Positions 1-6,905 of a stretch of DNA of 64,000 nt are shown piece after piece. The notes under the pieces are model-generated. The model worked only from the letters and a program-made list of their open reading frames with translations. It was not told where the DNA came from and did not search any database. The DNA lies in IMG/VR virus record IMGVR_UViG_3300002835_000115, positions 1-64,000 of that record; one strand, given 5' to 3'. Every line of letters starts with the position of its first letter. Within the stretch, counting starts at the first letter, position 1. Source of the DNA: a virus. The translations under genes were made by a program, and so were the position numbers.

Positions 1-1683
1 CAAGAGCTCAAGGCCGCTGGTGCACCTCTTGGTGCCACTGGTGCAGGTCGTGATGGTATCGACGGCGCTCTGGGACCACTTACTCGTGCTGCCGCTGCAA
101 AAAATCCAATAATTGCAGCCAAATATTCGGATGTGCTGGGCACAGAGACATCTACTCCTGCTGGCCAGGCCACTATATCTCAATTGACCACAGCACTTGA
201 TACCATTGAACAAATTCTGACCAAGTACAAGGTCAAGATGTCTGAAAGTCGATCAGCTGCCATGCCCGATCAAATGGCAACCTGGCGCAACTTGATGGAA
301 GCTGTTCCAACCGCTCAACAACGTCGATCGTATCAGGATGCTATCCAACGCACAATACCTGCGGATCCTACAACATCTGCTGCGACTCCGGGCTTTGCAC
401 AATCAAAAATACAAAAAGGCGGTTATGTACCTCCTGCACCTTCGGCACCGGCCAATCCTTATGTGTCTAGACCGGGTGGCAGCAGAGAAGCTCAGGCATA
501 TCAGGCGCAAAGGGCAGCACAAACAGCCAGCACTGCTGCGACTGCTCCGGCTCAGGCAATGCCAAATACGCAGGCAGCAGGAAAGATTGCTGGCAAAGGT
601 CTACTCAAAGGCGCAGTAGGTCGGGCACTGCCTGGTGTTGGTGCTGTGCTAAGTGCGCAAGATGCATATGACCGCTACCAGAAAGGTGACTATGCTGGAG
701 CCGGTATTGCTGGTGCAGCAGGACTGGCGAGTCTTATACCTGGTTGGGGATGGGCCGCAAGTCTGGGAATAAATGCAGTGAACCTGGCCAAAGATGCTGT
801 CAACGATCCAAAAATAAATATCTCTCCCGAAGATGCTGCTGTGCTGGATCAAAATCTCAAGGCTATTCAAGACCTGAGCAAGGATCCTGCTGTTGCTGCG
901 GCCATAACTCCTGAGATCCGAACTAGACTAGAACGTGTGATCAAAGCAGCGGCCACAGTGATTGTGGCTGATACTCCTGCTGATGGTGGGCAATCTGCAA
1001 CACCAGTGGCAGCACCAGATGACCTGGTCAAGAGTGTGGATGGCATTGAAAAAATTCTGACCAAATATAAATTTGAAGACGTTGAGTTGGCCAACAATGT
1101 TGACGTCATGACAGAACATGAACTGCGCAGTTATGTATTCAAAAACATGTACCTGCTGTCCGAGTCAGAACAAATGGCTGTGCGCCGTGACATGATCAAT
1201 GAGATTCTTGGTACTGCTGCGGCGGCAGCACTAGCCTACAAATATGGAAAGTCTATAGCAGCCAAAGCAGCACCTGCTATGGCAAAGGCAGGAACAGCCG
1301 CTGCAACCACCGCTGCAACCACTGCTGGCACGTTTGGCAAAAAAGCCTGGACCGCAGCAAAATTAGGACTGGGTGGTACAGCACTCTACGGTACATATCA
1401 ATTGTACGACATGACAACAGAGTTGATCAGCACTATGACTCAGTTGGCACGTAATGCAAATTCTCTTGGCCAATTTGGCCAAATTGGTCCAGCAGCAACC
1501 AACGATGCCGGCAACTATCTGACAGACCAGGAAAAAGCAGAACTAGGACAACATGCTGCGGTACTTGAAAAATATCTCAAGACTCCTGAAGATGCAGCCA
1601 AGCTGCCGCCAGAAATGCAGCAAAGACTTGCGGCCATAAACACCAGAATAAAAAAGTTAGCTGCTGCCGGCTTAGATCGTTGA
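1..1683 (+). CDS. Large Ala/Gly-rich protein with glycine-zipper segments, left-truncated
   Basis: The reading frame is open from base 1, so the start lies outside the window; 560 residues are visible. The first ~35 residues (L-x-AAGAPLGATG, then RDGIDGALGPLTR) resemble the second half of a peptidoglycan-binding repeat with its DG-x-x-G-x-x-T core; this is inference from a short stretch. Residues ~190-265 form a Gly/Ala-rich hydrophobic zone (ALPGVGAVLSAQDAYDRYQ, later SLIPGWGWAASLG) of the kind seen in pore-forming or membrane-inserting toxin leader domains. A short motif is repeated, TALDTIEQILTKYK early and KSVDGIEKILTKYK in the middle, suggesting duplicated helical units. A second Ala/Gly hydrophobic zone follows near residue 450. 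It could be a virion-internal or cell-wall-directed protein; I do not recognise a specific family. A sigma-70 promoter for the next gene begins 14 bases after the stop. Confidence 0.7.
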   Translation, partial: QELKAAGAPLGATGAGRDGIDGALGPLTRAAAAKNPIIAAKYSDVLGTETSTPAGQATISQLTTALDTIEQILTKYKVKMSESRSAAMPDQMATWRNLMEAVPTAQQRRSYQDAIQRTIPADPTTSAATPGFAQSKIQKGGYVPPAPSAPANPYVSRPGGSREAQAYQAQRAAQTASTAATAPAQAMPNTQAAGKIAGKGLLKGAVGRALPGVGAVLSAQDAYDRYQKGDYAGAGIAGAAGLASLIPGWGWAASLGINAVNLAKDAVNDPKINISPEDAAVLDQNLKAIQDLSKDPAVAAAITPEIRTRLERVIKAAATVIVADTPADGGQSATPVAAPDDLVKSVDGIEKILTKYKFEDVELANNVDVMTEHELRSYVFKNMYLLSESEQMAVRRDMINEILGTAAAAALAYKYGKSIAAKAAPAMAKAGTAAATTAATTAGTFGKKAWTAAKLGLGGTALYGTYQLYDMTTELISTMTQLARNANSLGQFGQIGPAATNDAGNYLTDQEKAELGQHAAVLEKYLKTPEDAAKLPPEMQQRLAAINTRIKKLAAAGLDR

Positions 1684-1696
1684 TTGCCACATGCCA

Positions 1697-1725
1697 TTGA
1701 CTTGTATTCCTTCTAGTGTTATAAT
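1697..1725 (+). promoter_or_regulatory. Sigma-70 promoter P1
   Basis: TTGACT (1697-1702), 17-bp spacer, TATAAT (1720-1725), followed by an AACACCAGGAG leader carrying a Shine-Dalgarno site for the gene at 1751. One of six look-alike promoters in the first 5.4 kb. Confidence 0.85.
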
Positions 1726-1750
1726 CAATACTTAACACCAGGAGCACGAA

Positions 1751-1924
1751 ATGGCAGGCAAAGCAAAATCGGTTTACTTAACAATAAACCCAAAAGGTAC
1801 TCTTAAAACAGCATTCCACAAAGTGTTCTTTGATGCCAAGTCCTACAACGACTATGTCAAAACAGATGAATTCAAAGCACTATGGCCCACTGAAGAATTC
1901 ACTCTAGTAAAAGAAATCTACTAA
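1751..1924 (+). CDS. Small hypothetical protein, 57 aa
   Basis: ATG at 1751 follows CAGGAG at a good Shine-Dalgarno distance and lies directly behind the P1 promoter, so this short frame is very likely a real gene. The protein begins MAGKAKSVYLTINPKG and ends FTLVKEIY. It is soluble, mixed charge, with two aromatic-rich stretches (AFHKVFFDAKSYNDYV and FKALWPTEEF). No family or function recognised. The next gene starts two bases after the stop, suggesting a two-gene early unit. Confidence 0.75.
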   Translation: MAGKAKSVYLTINPKGTLKTAFHKVFFDAKSYNDYVKTDEFKALWPTEEFTLVKEIY

Positions 1925-1925
1925 C

Positions 1926-2129
1926 ATGAATCTAGATCAAGCCGCATTCTTTTTCACAGGCAGCATTTTGATAATGCTGGGGTTTGTGGTTATCACCGCA
2001 GGTGTTGTGGTGATCAACTATCTCTTGCACACCTACTGGAAACCAGTGAGATTTTTCAAGTTCCTGGATCATCCGTACCCACCGCGCTTCATGACCCCCG
2101 AAGAAGAAGCCACTGCCAAAAAGAAATAA
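1926..2129 (+). CDS. Small single-pass membrane protein, 67 aa
   Basis: Residues ~6-33 form one strong transmembrane helix (AAFFFTGSILIMLGFVVI and on), followed by a cytoplasmic-type tail with a conserved-looking WKPVRFFKFLDHPYPPRFM segment and an acidic/lysine end (PEEEATAKKK). Small one-TM proteins with a KPV...PP.F..PEE tail are, from memory, recurrent in T4-like environmental phages, with no assigned role. The start lies two bases after the stop of the 57-aa gene (TAACATG), with no separate promoter, so expression probably depends on P1 and coupling. Confidence 0.7.
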   Translation: MNLDQAAFFFTGSILIMLGFVVITAGVVVINYLLHTYWKPVRFFKFLDHPYPPRFMTPEEEATAKKK

Positions 2130-2134
2130 AACGG

Positions 2135-2163
2135 TTGACCATTATTACTCGAAATGCTATAAT
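2135..2163 (+). promoter_or_regulatory. Sigma-70 promoter P2
   Basis: TTGACC (2135-2140), 17-bp spacer, TATAAT (2158-2163), then ACACACATAGCAACAAGGAG leading to the ATG at 2190. The spacer end and leader are nearly identical to P3 (2488) and P5 (5007). Confidence 0.9.
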
Positions 2164-2189
2164 ACACACATAGCAACAAGGAGTAGTAG

Positions 2190-2483
2190 ATGACAGCAGC
2201 ACCAGAAATCCGCGCCGCAGTTGGCAAAAATATCAAACTTGAACGTGAACGTGCCATGTACGGTTGCACCGAAGCTGAACTTCGAGAAAGTGTAGAGTCC
2301 AGCATCACATTCCGGTTCACTGGCCCTGCAATGGTTGTGGCCAGCATGTTGAGCGATTGCCAAGAGATGATGGCACATGGTCCTTATGACTCAGACACCT
2401 TGGCCAATCTTCAGGAAGATCAGCGCCAACTGCTGAATCGTGCCAAGTGGATCCTGTTTGAATATCTTTCACCCAAAGACTAA
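2190..2483 (+). CDS. Hypothetical protein, 97 aa
   Basis: Own promoter (P2) and strong ACAAGGAG ribosome site. The protein is helical and soluble: a charged N-terminus (GKNIKLERERAMYGCTEAEL), a central FTGPAMVVASMLSDCQEMM helix, and a C-terminal RQLLNRAKWILFEYL helix. No recognised domain or catalytic motif. By position it is an early gene. The next promoter starts five bases after its stop. Confidence 0.75.
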   Translation: MTAAPEIRAAVGKNIKLERERAMYGCTEAELRESVESSITFRFTGPAMVVASMLSDCQEMMAHGPYDSDTLANLQEDQRQLLNRAKWILFEYLSPKD

Positions 2484-2487
2484 TTGG

Positions 2488-2516
2488 TTGACTAATATTC
2501 ACCGAAATGCTATAAT
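2488..2516 (+). promoter_or_regulatory. Sigma-70 promoter P3
   Basis: TTGACT (2488-2493), 17-bp spacer, TATAAT (2511-2516), then an ACACACATACAGCAACAAA leader with CCGGAG before the ATG at 2548. It shares GAAATGCTATAATACACACA with P2. Confidence 0.9.
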
Positions 2517-2547
2517 ACACACATACAGCAACAAACCGGAGTCAAAA

Positions 2548-2997
2548 ATGGGTACACGAAGCAGAATTGGCGTCATGCATGGCAACAAAGTCAAAAGCGT
2601 TTATTGCCACTGGAATGGCAGCGTGGAACACACGGGTGCTGTCTTGCAAGCACATTATGACAGTGCCAAGGCCAACTATTTGGTAGCACTGGGCGATATG
2701 AGTGTGTTGTGCAAGAATATTGAAATTCCACCAGATGTTGAACATTCGTTTGACGCTCCTGCTGGAGACATCACTGTATTTTACGGACGCGATCGCGGTG
2801 AAAAGAACACAGAGTTCCGAGTAGCATTGACCTTTGAACAGTTCCTGGAACAGTGCGATGACTGTGCTGCTGAGTATTACTACATCATGCGGGACGGTAT
2901 GTGGTACTGTGGCACCACATACGAAAACACACACCCGCTGAGCCGGACATTGACAGCATTGACAGAAGCATTGACAACTCAAAAGGAAGTAGCATAA
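2548..2997 (+). CDS. Conserved-type hypothetical phage protein, 149 aa
   Basis: I place the start at ATG 2548, directly after the CCGGAG ribosome site and 31 bases downstream of the P3 -10 box; longer in-frame extensions would overlap the promoter. The protein opens with MGTRSRIGVMHGNKVKSVYC followed by HWNGS, a signature I remember from hypothetical proteins of several T4-like phages, function unknown. The rest is a compact soluble alpha/beta-looking sequence with an acidic patch (DAPAGDITVFYGRDRGEKN) and an aromatic patch (AAEYYYIMRDGMWYCG). It ends in TAATG, overlapping the next start by one base. Confidence 0.8.
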   Translation: MGTRSRIGVMHGNKVKSVYCHWNGSVEHTGAVLQAHYDSAKANYLVALGDMSVLCKNIEIPPDVEHSFDAPAGDITVFYGRDRGEKNTEFRVALTFEQFLEQCDDCAAEYYYIMRDGMWYCGTTYENTHPLSRTLTALTEALTTQKEVA

Positions 2998-3164
2998 TGG
3001 GACAATTTAAAGAACTTGATATTGAGATCCAGGATTTACTGGCACAAGATGAGACTCCGGCCTCAATCAGTGCCTTGCTAGATGTTCCTGTCAACTTGGT
3101 CTACGACAGCATTCACATGCATGAACTTCGTGAACTGCTTGAGCCGGCCACAGTTGACCTTTAA
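2997..3164 (+). CDS. Small hypothetical protein, 55 aa, possible HTH-like
   Basis: ATG at 2997 shares its A with the preceding stop (TAATG), with AAAGGAAG upstream. The sequence MGQFKELDIEIQDLLAQDE, then TPASISALLDVPVNLVYDSI resembles a small helix-turn-helix ('I-x-x-L-L-x-V-P-x-x-x-V' as in transposase-like or sigma region 4 helices), so DNA binding is possible but is only inference. Its stop overlaps the -35 box of promoter P4, placing it at the end of the P3 unit. Confidence 0.7.
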   Translation: MGQFKELDIEIQDLLAQDETPASISALLDVPVNLVYDSIHMHELRELLEPATVDL

Positions 3165-3182
3165 TCGTGTTAGTGTTATAAT
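3154..3182 (+). promoter_or_regulatory. Sigma-70 promoter P4, upstream of MoxR gene
   Basis: TTGACC (3154-3159), 17-bp spacer, TATAAT (3177-3182). The -35 lies inside the last codons of the 55-aa gene. An AGAAGGA ribosome site precedes the ATG at 3213. Confidence 0.85.
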
Positions 3183-3212
3183 ATAAACTTAGTAACTAGA
3201 AGGACCCACTCC

Positions 3213-4298
3213 ATGTCAGATTCACGCACAGTCACAGCCATCCAGGCTCGTAAAAGCCTGCTCAAGGCATTTGAAGTCAAACGTCCCTTATTCTTGTGGG
3301 GTCCTCCGGGCATTGGCAAAAGTGAGCTGGTAGAAGGCATCACAAGTGATCTCGGCGGACTCATGATTGACCTGCGCCTGGGACAGATGGAACCCACCGA
3401 CATTCGTGGTATTCCTTTCTACAACAAGGACATTGGCAAGATGGACTGGGCACCTCCTATTGAATTGCCCGATGAAGAAATGTCAGCAGCATACCCTATT
3501 GTGGTGCTGTTTTTAGATGAGTTGAACTCGGCTGCTCCGTCCGTGCAGAGTGCAGCATATCAGTTGATTCTGAATCGACGCATTGGCAAGTATCGTTTGC
3601 CGGACAATGTTGTGATGGTGGCCGCAGGCAATCGTGAAAGCGACAAAGGCGTCACATATCGCATGCCCACACCGCTGGCAAACCGCTTTATTCATCAGGA
3701 GATGAAGGTGGACTTTGCTAGTTGGCAGACCTGGGCTGTGGAGAACAAGATCCATCCCGAAGTGGTTGGTTACTTGAGCTTTGCCAAGCAGGACCTGTAT
3801 GACTTTGATGCCAAGTCCAGTTCACGTGCGTTTGCTACTCCACGTTCATGGAGCTTTGTGAGCCAGTTACTGGACCAAGGTGCCACAGACGATGACACAC
3901 TTACCAACCTGATTGCAGGTACTGTGGGTGAAGGACTTGCTGTGAAGTTCATGGCACACCGCAAGGTATCTGGACGCATGCCCAACCCTGCAGACATCTT
4001 GAGTGGCAAGGTCACAGACTTGAACGTGAAAGAAGTCAGTGCCATGTACAGTTTAGTAATCTCCATGTGCTATGAGCTCAAGGCCCATGTTGAGCTCAAG
4101 CCAGCAGACGCACAGTTCCACAGCATGGCAGACAACTTTCTGGGCTATATGATGAAGAACTTTGAGACTGAGTTGACTGTGATGGGTGCTCGTATTGCGT
4201 TGACCACATACGACTTGCCGTTCCTGCCTACCAAGCTCAAGAACTTTGACGCCTTCCACGCCAAGTACGGCAAATACATTTTGCAGGCAAGTGCCTAA
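3213..4298 (+). CDS. MoxR-family AAA+ ATPase
   Basis: A 361-residue AAA+ ATPase. Walker A is GPPGIGKS (residues 30-37), Walker B VVLFLDE (97-103), sensor 1 AAGN (137-140) and the arginine-finger region LANRF (155-159). The helical lid and a ~150-residue C-terminal region follow. MoxR ATPases are known to act as chaperones that remodel or activate partners together with a VWA-domain protein, and such a partner is encoded at 5351, only four small genes downstream. Own promoter (P4) and ribosome site; a hairpin terminator sits six bases after the stop. In a phage this probably serves an early takeover or assembly role; the target is unknown. Confidence 0.88.
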   Translation: MSDSRTVTAIQARKSLLKAFEVKRPLFLWGPPGIGKSELVEGITSDLGGLMIDLRLGQMEPTDIRGIPFYNKDIGKMDWAPPIELPDEEMSAAYPIVVLFLDELNSAAPSVQSAAYQLILNRRIGKYRLPDNVVMVAAGNRESDKGVTYRMPTPLANRFIHQEMKVDFASWQTWAVENKIHPEVVGYLSFAKQDLYDFDAKSSSRAFATPRSWSFVSQLLDQGATDDDTLTNLIAGTVGEGLAVKFMAHRKVSGRMPNPADILSGKVTDLNVKEVSAMYSLVISMCYELKAHVELKPADAQFHSMADNFLGYMMKNFETELTVMGARIALTTYDLPFLPTKLKNFDAFHAKYGKYILQASA

Positions 4299-4303
4299 AT
4301 TAG

Positions 4304-4333
4304 AAAGGGCTGTTTAATCGCAGCCCTTTTTTT
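4304..4333 (+). terminator. Intrinsic terminator after MoxR gene
   Basis: Stem AAAGGGCTG (4304-4312) pairs with CAGCCCTTT (4321-4329) around the loop TTTAATCG, and runs into a seven-T tract. The following gene starts at 4340, so it needs read-through or an unseen start site. Confidence 0.85.
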
Positions 4334-4339
4334 ATAACT

Positions 4340-4678
4340 ATGAAATATCTAGTAACCCGATTAGATCGTCGATACAGTCATTCTGGTGTCTTTGACTACA
4401 TGTTGGAGTTTAGCAAGAATACACGGGGCAATGGCACCGGCGTGCTGGACTTTGATCGTGCTAGACGTTGGATGAATCGCACCTACGGCTGGAGCCAGGA
4501 CGTGGAAATTCAGTCCGCGATCAAGTGGTTGGGATCTGTTCGCCCAGACGTTACAGTTCAAGTAGAAGACATGAACCAGTACTGGGCATATTCAGTTGCA
4601 TACAAAGACTATCGTATCTATCTTGCCAGCGAAAAAGAACTGACATTTTTTCAACTGGCACATTCAGGAACTGAGTAG
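4340..4678 (+). CDS. Hypothetical protein, 112 aa, FxL-tail family
   Basis: ATG at 4340 lies only six bases past the T-tract of the upstream terminator and has no clear Shine-Dalgarno site, so expression is probably by read-through. Features: basic N-terminus (KYLVTRLDRRYSHSG), a RARRWMNRTYGWSQDVEI segment, and an end DYRIYLASEKELTFFQLAHS. The 'W..YG' helix and the terminal FF-Q-L motif recur in the proteins at 4678, 8624 and 8941, which I take as one small family. No known function. It overlaps the next start by one base (TAGTG). Confidence 0.7.
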   Translation: MKYLVTRLDRRYSHSGVFDYMLEFSKNTRGNGTGVLDFDRARRWMNRTYGWSQDVEIQSAIKWLGSVRPDVTVQVEDMNQYWAYSVAYKDYRIYLASEKELTFFQLAHSGTE

Positions 4679-5001
4679 TGGGTCGGGTAACTGTAAAAAA
4701 GAATCTTGTGGTATTCCATGATCCTGCGGACTGGATGGAGATTCTAGATCTGTTGACTCAGACCTATGGCAACACAATTCGCATGCGGCACATAATGCGG
4801 CGCGAGCTGGGCTTTAGTTCTCGAGACCATCAGGGACTGGAACCTTATGTGCAGACTGTTCTGGTCAACGGCAACGTCAACGAAGAAACGCGGCATCACT
4901 ATAGTCCGCAGGTGCACCTGGATTTTTTTACAGAAGCAGCGCACTCTTGGTTCCAGCTCAAGTATCTAAACCGCAAAGGTCAGGATCCCGGGCTGTTTTA
5001 A
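4678..5001 (+). CDS. Hypothetical protein, 107 aa, FxLKY-tail family
   Basis: GTG start at 4678, overlapping the previous stop as TAGTG; no alternative ATG lies near the N-terminus. The protein carries HDPADWMEILDLLTQTYG (compare W..YG in its neighbour) and near its end HSWFQLKYLNRKG, the WFQLKY motif shared with the proteins at 8624 (TFFKLKY) and 8941 (MMFQLKW). Soluble, basic. The tandem arrangement with the 4340 gene suggests duplication followed by strong divergence. Function unknown. Confidence 0.7.
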   Translation: MGRVTVKKNLVVFHDPADWMEILDLLTQTYGNTIRMRHIMRRELGFSSRDHQGLEPYVQTVLVNGNVNEETRHHYSPQVHLDFFTEAAHSWFQLKYLNRKGQDPGLF

Positions 5002-5006
5002 CCGAT

Positions 5007-5035
5007 TTGACCATTATTCGTTCTTGTGCTATAAT
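5007..5035 (+). promoter_or_regulatory. Sigma-70 promoter P5
   Basis: TTGACC (5007-5012), 17-bp spacer, TATAAT (5030-5035), then ACACACATACACAGCAACAAG and GAGC before ATG 5067. TTGACCATTATT and GCTATAATACACACATA match P2 exactly. Confidence 0.9.
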
Positions 5036-5066
5036 ACACACATACACAGCAACAAGGAGCCCGGAA

Positions 5067-5300
5067 ATGACTTACACTGTTCAAGAACTTGCACTGCAAT
5101 ACGCCGAGAAACTGGTTGCATATCACCAAGCAAACCAAAGCAATGTTTACAACCAGTTTGCAAGTGATTTAGACAACCACCCAGACAATCCTAAGAATTG
5201 GGGCGGCGACCATAATGACCACGCAGCATGGAATGAGATGTGCGATGCACAGACTGAGTTGAACCATGCCTGCGAACGTGCCGCTGAACTGCGGGCTTGA
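5067..5300 (+). CDS. Hypothetical protein, 77 aa
   Basis: Start set at ATG 5067, after AACAAGGAGCC, 31 bases past the P5 -10 box. A small helical soluble protein (TVQELALQYAEKLVAYHQAN early; QTELNHACERAAELRA at the end) with a polar Asn/Asp/Trp-rich middle (DNHPDNPKNWGGDHNDHAAW). No family recognised. Its stop codon lies inside the -35 box of promoter P6, so the next gene has its own start site. Confidence 0.75.
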   Translation: MTYTVQELALQYAEKLVAYHQANQSNVYNQFASDLDNHPDNPKNWGGDHNDHAAWNEMCDAQTELNHACERAAELRA

Positions 5301-5325
5301 CTATTAATCACTCTTGTGTTATAAT
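5297..5325 (+). promoter_or_regulatory. Sigma-70 promoter P6, upstream of VWA gene
   Basis: TTGACT (5297-5302), 17-bp spacer, TATAAT (5320-5325). The -35 overlaps the stop of the 77-aa gene. The leader ACATAAGCAGCAAAGGAC carries the ribosome site for ATG 5351. Confidence 0.88.
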
Positions 5326-5350
5326 TACACATAAGCAGCAAAGGACACAC

Positions 5351-6625
5351 ATGACATCTACCACAGCCACTAAAGAAGACAAGAAAAAGTTCGCTAATTT
5401 GATTGGGCCTACTGAGCCCAGGGTGGACCGAGAAGTACGTGAACTCTTGATCACAGCCCGTGTGGGCTTGTTGCTCAAGGCTTCATTCTTTGGTAACTTG
5501 GCCACTAGATTGAAGTTAGTCAATGCTGATGAATGGTGCCCAACTGCTGCCACAGACGGACGTCACTTTTATTACAATAGCCGCTTCATCAAGATGTTGC
5601 GTCCTAGAGAAATTGAATTCTTGTTTGGACATGAGGTCCTGCATTGTGTGTATGATCACTTTGGACGGCGTGGTGACAGAGATCCACAGTTGTGGAACAT
5701 TGCCAATGACTATTGTGTAAACGCAGACTTGATCAAGCACAAGGTAGGTGAAAAGATCACGTCAGTGCCTTGTTTGCATGATCCCAAGTATGATGGCTTG
5801 AGCTCAGAAGAAGTCTACGACAAACTGTACGAAAAAGCAGACAAGATTGATATTGGCAAATTGCTGGATCAAATGATTGACGAGCACCTGGATGGTGAAG
5901 GCGACAGTGAGGGTGATGGGGACGGTGATGACGAAGGCAAAGGCAAGGGTCGTCCCAAACTCACTGCTGAAGAACGTCAGGCCATCAAGGACGAGATCAA
6001 GGAAGCCATGCTGGCGGCGGCTGCCACAGTGGATGGAGCAGGCAACTTGCCCGCAGGCGTCAAGCGACTGATCCAGGATCTCACAGAGCCCAAGATGGAC
6101 TGGCGTGAACTGTTGCGTATGCAGTTGGAGAGCACTATCAAGAGTGACTTTACCTGGATGCGAGCCAGCCGCAAAGGTTGGCACATGGATGCAGTCATGC
6201 CCGGCATGAAACTGGATCCCATGATTGATATTGCTGTGGCTCTGGACGCTTCAGGCAGTATCAGCGAAAAGATGCTGAAGGACTTTCTAAGTGAGATTCA
6301 AGGCATCATGGAATCGTTCCCGGCATACCGTATTCATGTGGTGACTTTTGATACTGAGGCCTACAATCCTGTGCAGTATGACAGTGACAACCTGGATGAC
6401 ATCTGCGACTACGAGGTCAAGGGTGGTGGCGGCACAGACTTTGATTGTGTGTACAACTACCTGAAGGAACATGAGATTGAGCCCAAGCGGCTGGTCATGT
6501 TCACAGACGGCTATCCTTTCGGTTCATGGGGTGATGAAAACTACACCGACACAGTGTTTATCCTGCACGGCACCACAACAATTGAGCCACCCTGGGGACA
6601 ATACGCCTACTACGACGAAAAATAA
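5351..6625 (+). CDS. VWA domain protein with N-terminal metallopeptidase-like domain (MoxR partner)
   Basis: Start chosen at ATG 5351 behind AAAGGAC; earlier in-frame starts overlap P6. The 424-residue protein has two domains. Residues ~25-170 hold a zinc-metallopeptidase-like HEVLH (94-98) in LFGHEVLHCVYDHFGRR, with NIANDYCVNADL beyond it. An acidic, low-complexity linker (DGEGDSEGDGDGDDEGKG, ~181-198) leads to a VWA domain with a full MIDAS: D-x-S-x-S at 299-303 (DASGS), Thr362 in GGGTDF and Asp386 in FTDGYP. This architecture matches the VWA-like metallopeptidases (DUF2201 type) encoded with MoxR ATPases. With the MoxR gene at 3213 it should form a chaperone-like pair. Confidence 0.85.
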   Translation: MTSTTATKEDKKKFANLIGPTEPRVDREVRELLITARVGLLLKASFFGNLATRLKLVNADEWCPTAATDGRHFYYNSRFIKMLRPREIEFLFGHEVLHCVYDHFGRRGDRDPQLWNIANDYCVNADLIKHKVGEKITSVPCLHDPKYDGLSSEEVYDKLYEKADKIDIGKLLDQMIDEHLDGEGDSEGDGDGDDEGKGKGRPKLTAEERQAIKDEIKEAMLAAAATVDGAGNLPAGVKRLIQDLTEPKMDWRELLRMQLESTIKSDFTWMRASRKGWHMDAVMPGMKLDPMIDIAVALDASGSISEKMLKDFLSEIQGIMESFPAYRIHVVTFDTEAYNPVQYDSDNLDDICDYEVKGGGGTDFDCVYNYLKEHEIEPKRLVMFTDGYPFGSWGDENYTDTVFILHGTTTIEPPWGQYAYYDEK

Positions 6626-6644
6626 ACTGAAATCAGTTTTACCG

Positions 6645-6680
6645 AAATCCCCAGATAAATTTATGTCTGGGGATTTTCTA
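6645..6680 (+). terminator. Intrinsic terminator after VWA gene
   Basis: An 11-bp stem, AAATCCCCAGA (6645-6655) with TCTGGGGATTT (6666-6676), loop TAAATTTATG, then TTCTATT. A strong G/C core with a short U-rich tail. Confidence 0.8.
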
Positions 6681-6694
6681 TTGTAAATATCTAC

Positions 6695-6904
6695 ATGGAT
6701 GACACTACACTTCAACTCACAATCAACGATATTGCGGCATGCCGTAATGTGATCGATGCTGCATTCAAACGCGGTGCCTTTGGTGCCAGCGAAGCCCGAG
6801 AAATTGGAATCTTGTATGAAAAGCTAGATCAATTTGTCACCACCGCTATTGCCCAGGCTCAAGAAGCACAGGCACCAGTTGAAACACAACCCCAAGGAGA
6901 ATAA
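6695..6904 (+). CDS. Small hypothetical protein, 69 aa
   Basis: ATG 6695 follows GTAAATATCTAC, with no clear Shine-Dalgarno site; no sigma-70 promoter is visible between the terminator and this start. The protein is helical: LTINDIAACRNVIDAAFKRG, AFGASEAREIGILYEKLDQF, then an Ala/Gln/Pro-rich tail. The 'I-x-x-ID-x-x-x-x-RGAF-x-x-x-E-x-x-x-x-G-x-LY-x-K-L' pattern is one I associate with small unassigned proteins of T4-like phages. The next gene begins one base after its stop. Confidence 0.7.
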   Translation: MDDTTLQLTINDIAACRNVIDAAFKRGAFGASEAREIGILYEKLDQFVTTAIAQAQEAQAPVETQPQGE

Positions 6905-6905
6905 C

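Noticed and set aside
2440-2547. An earlier in-frame start for the 149-aa protein
   Set aside because: It would span the P3 promoter and the end of the previous gene; ATG 2548 has the ribosome site and the conserved-looking N-terminus.
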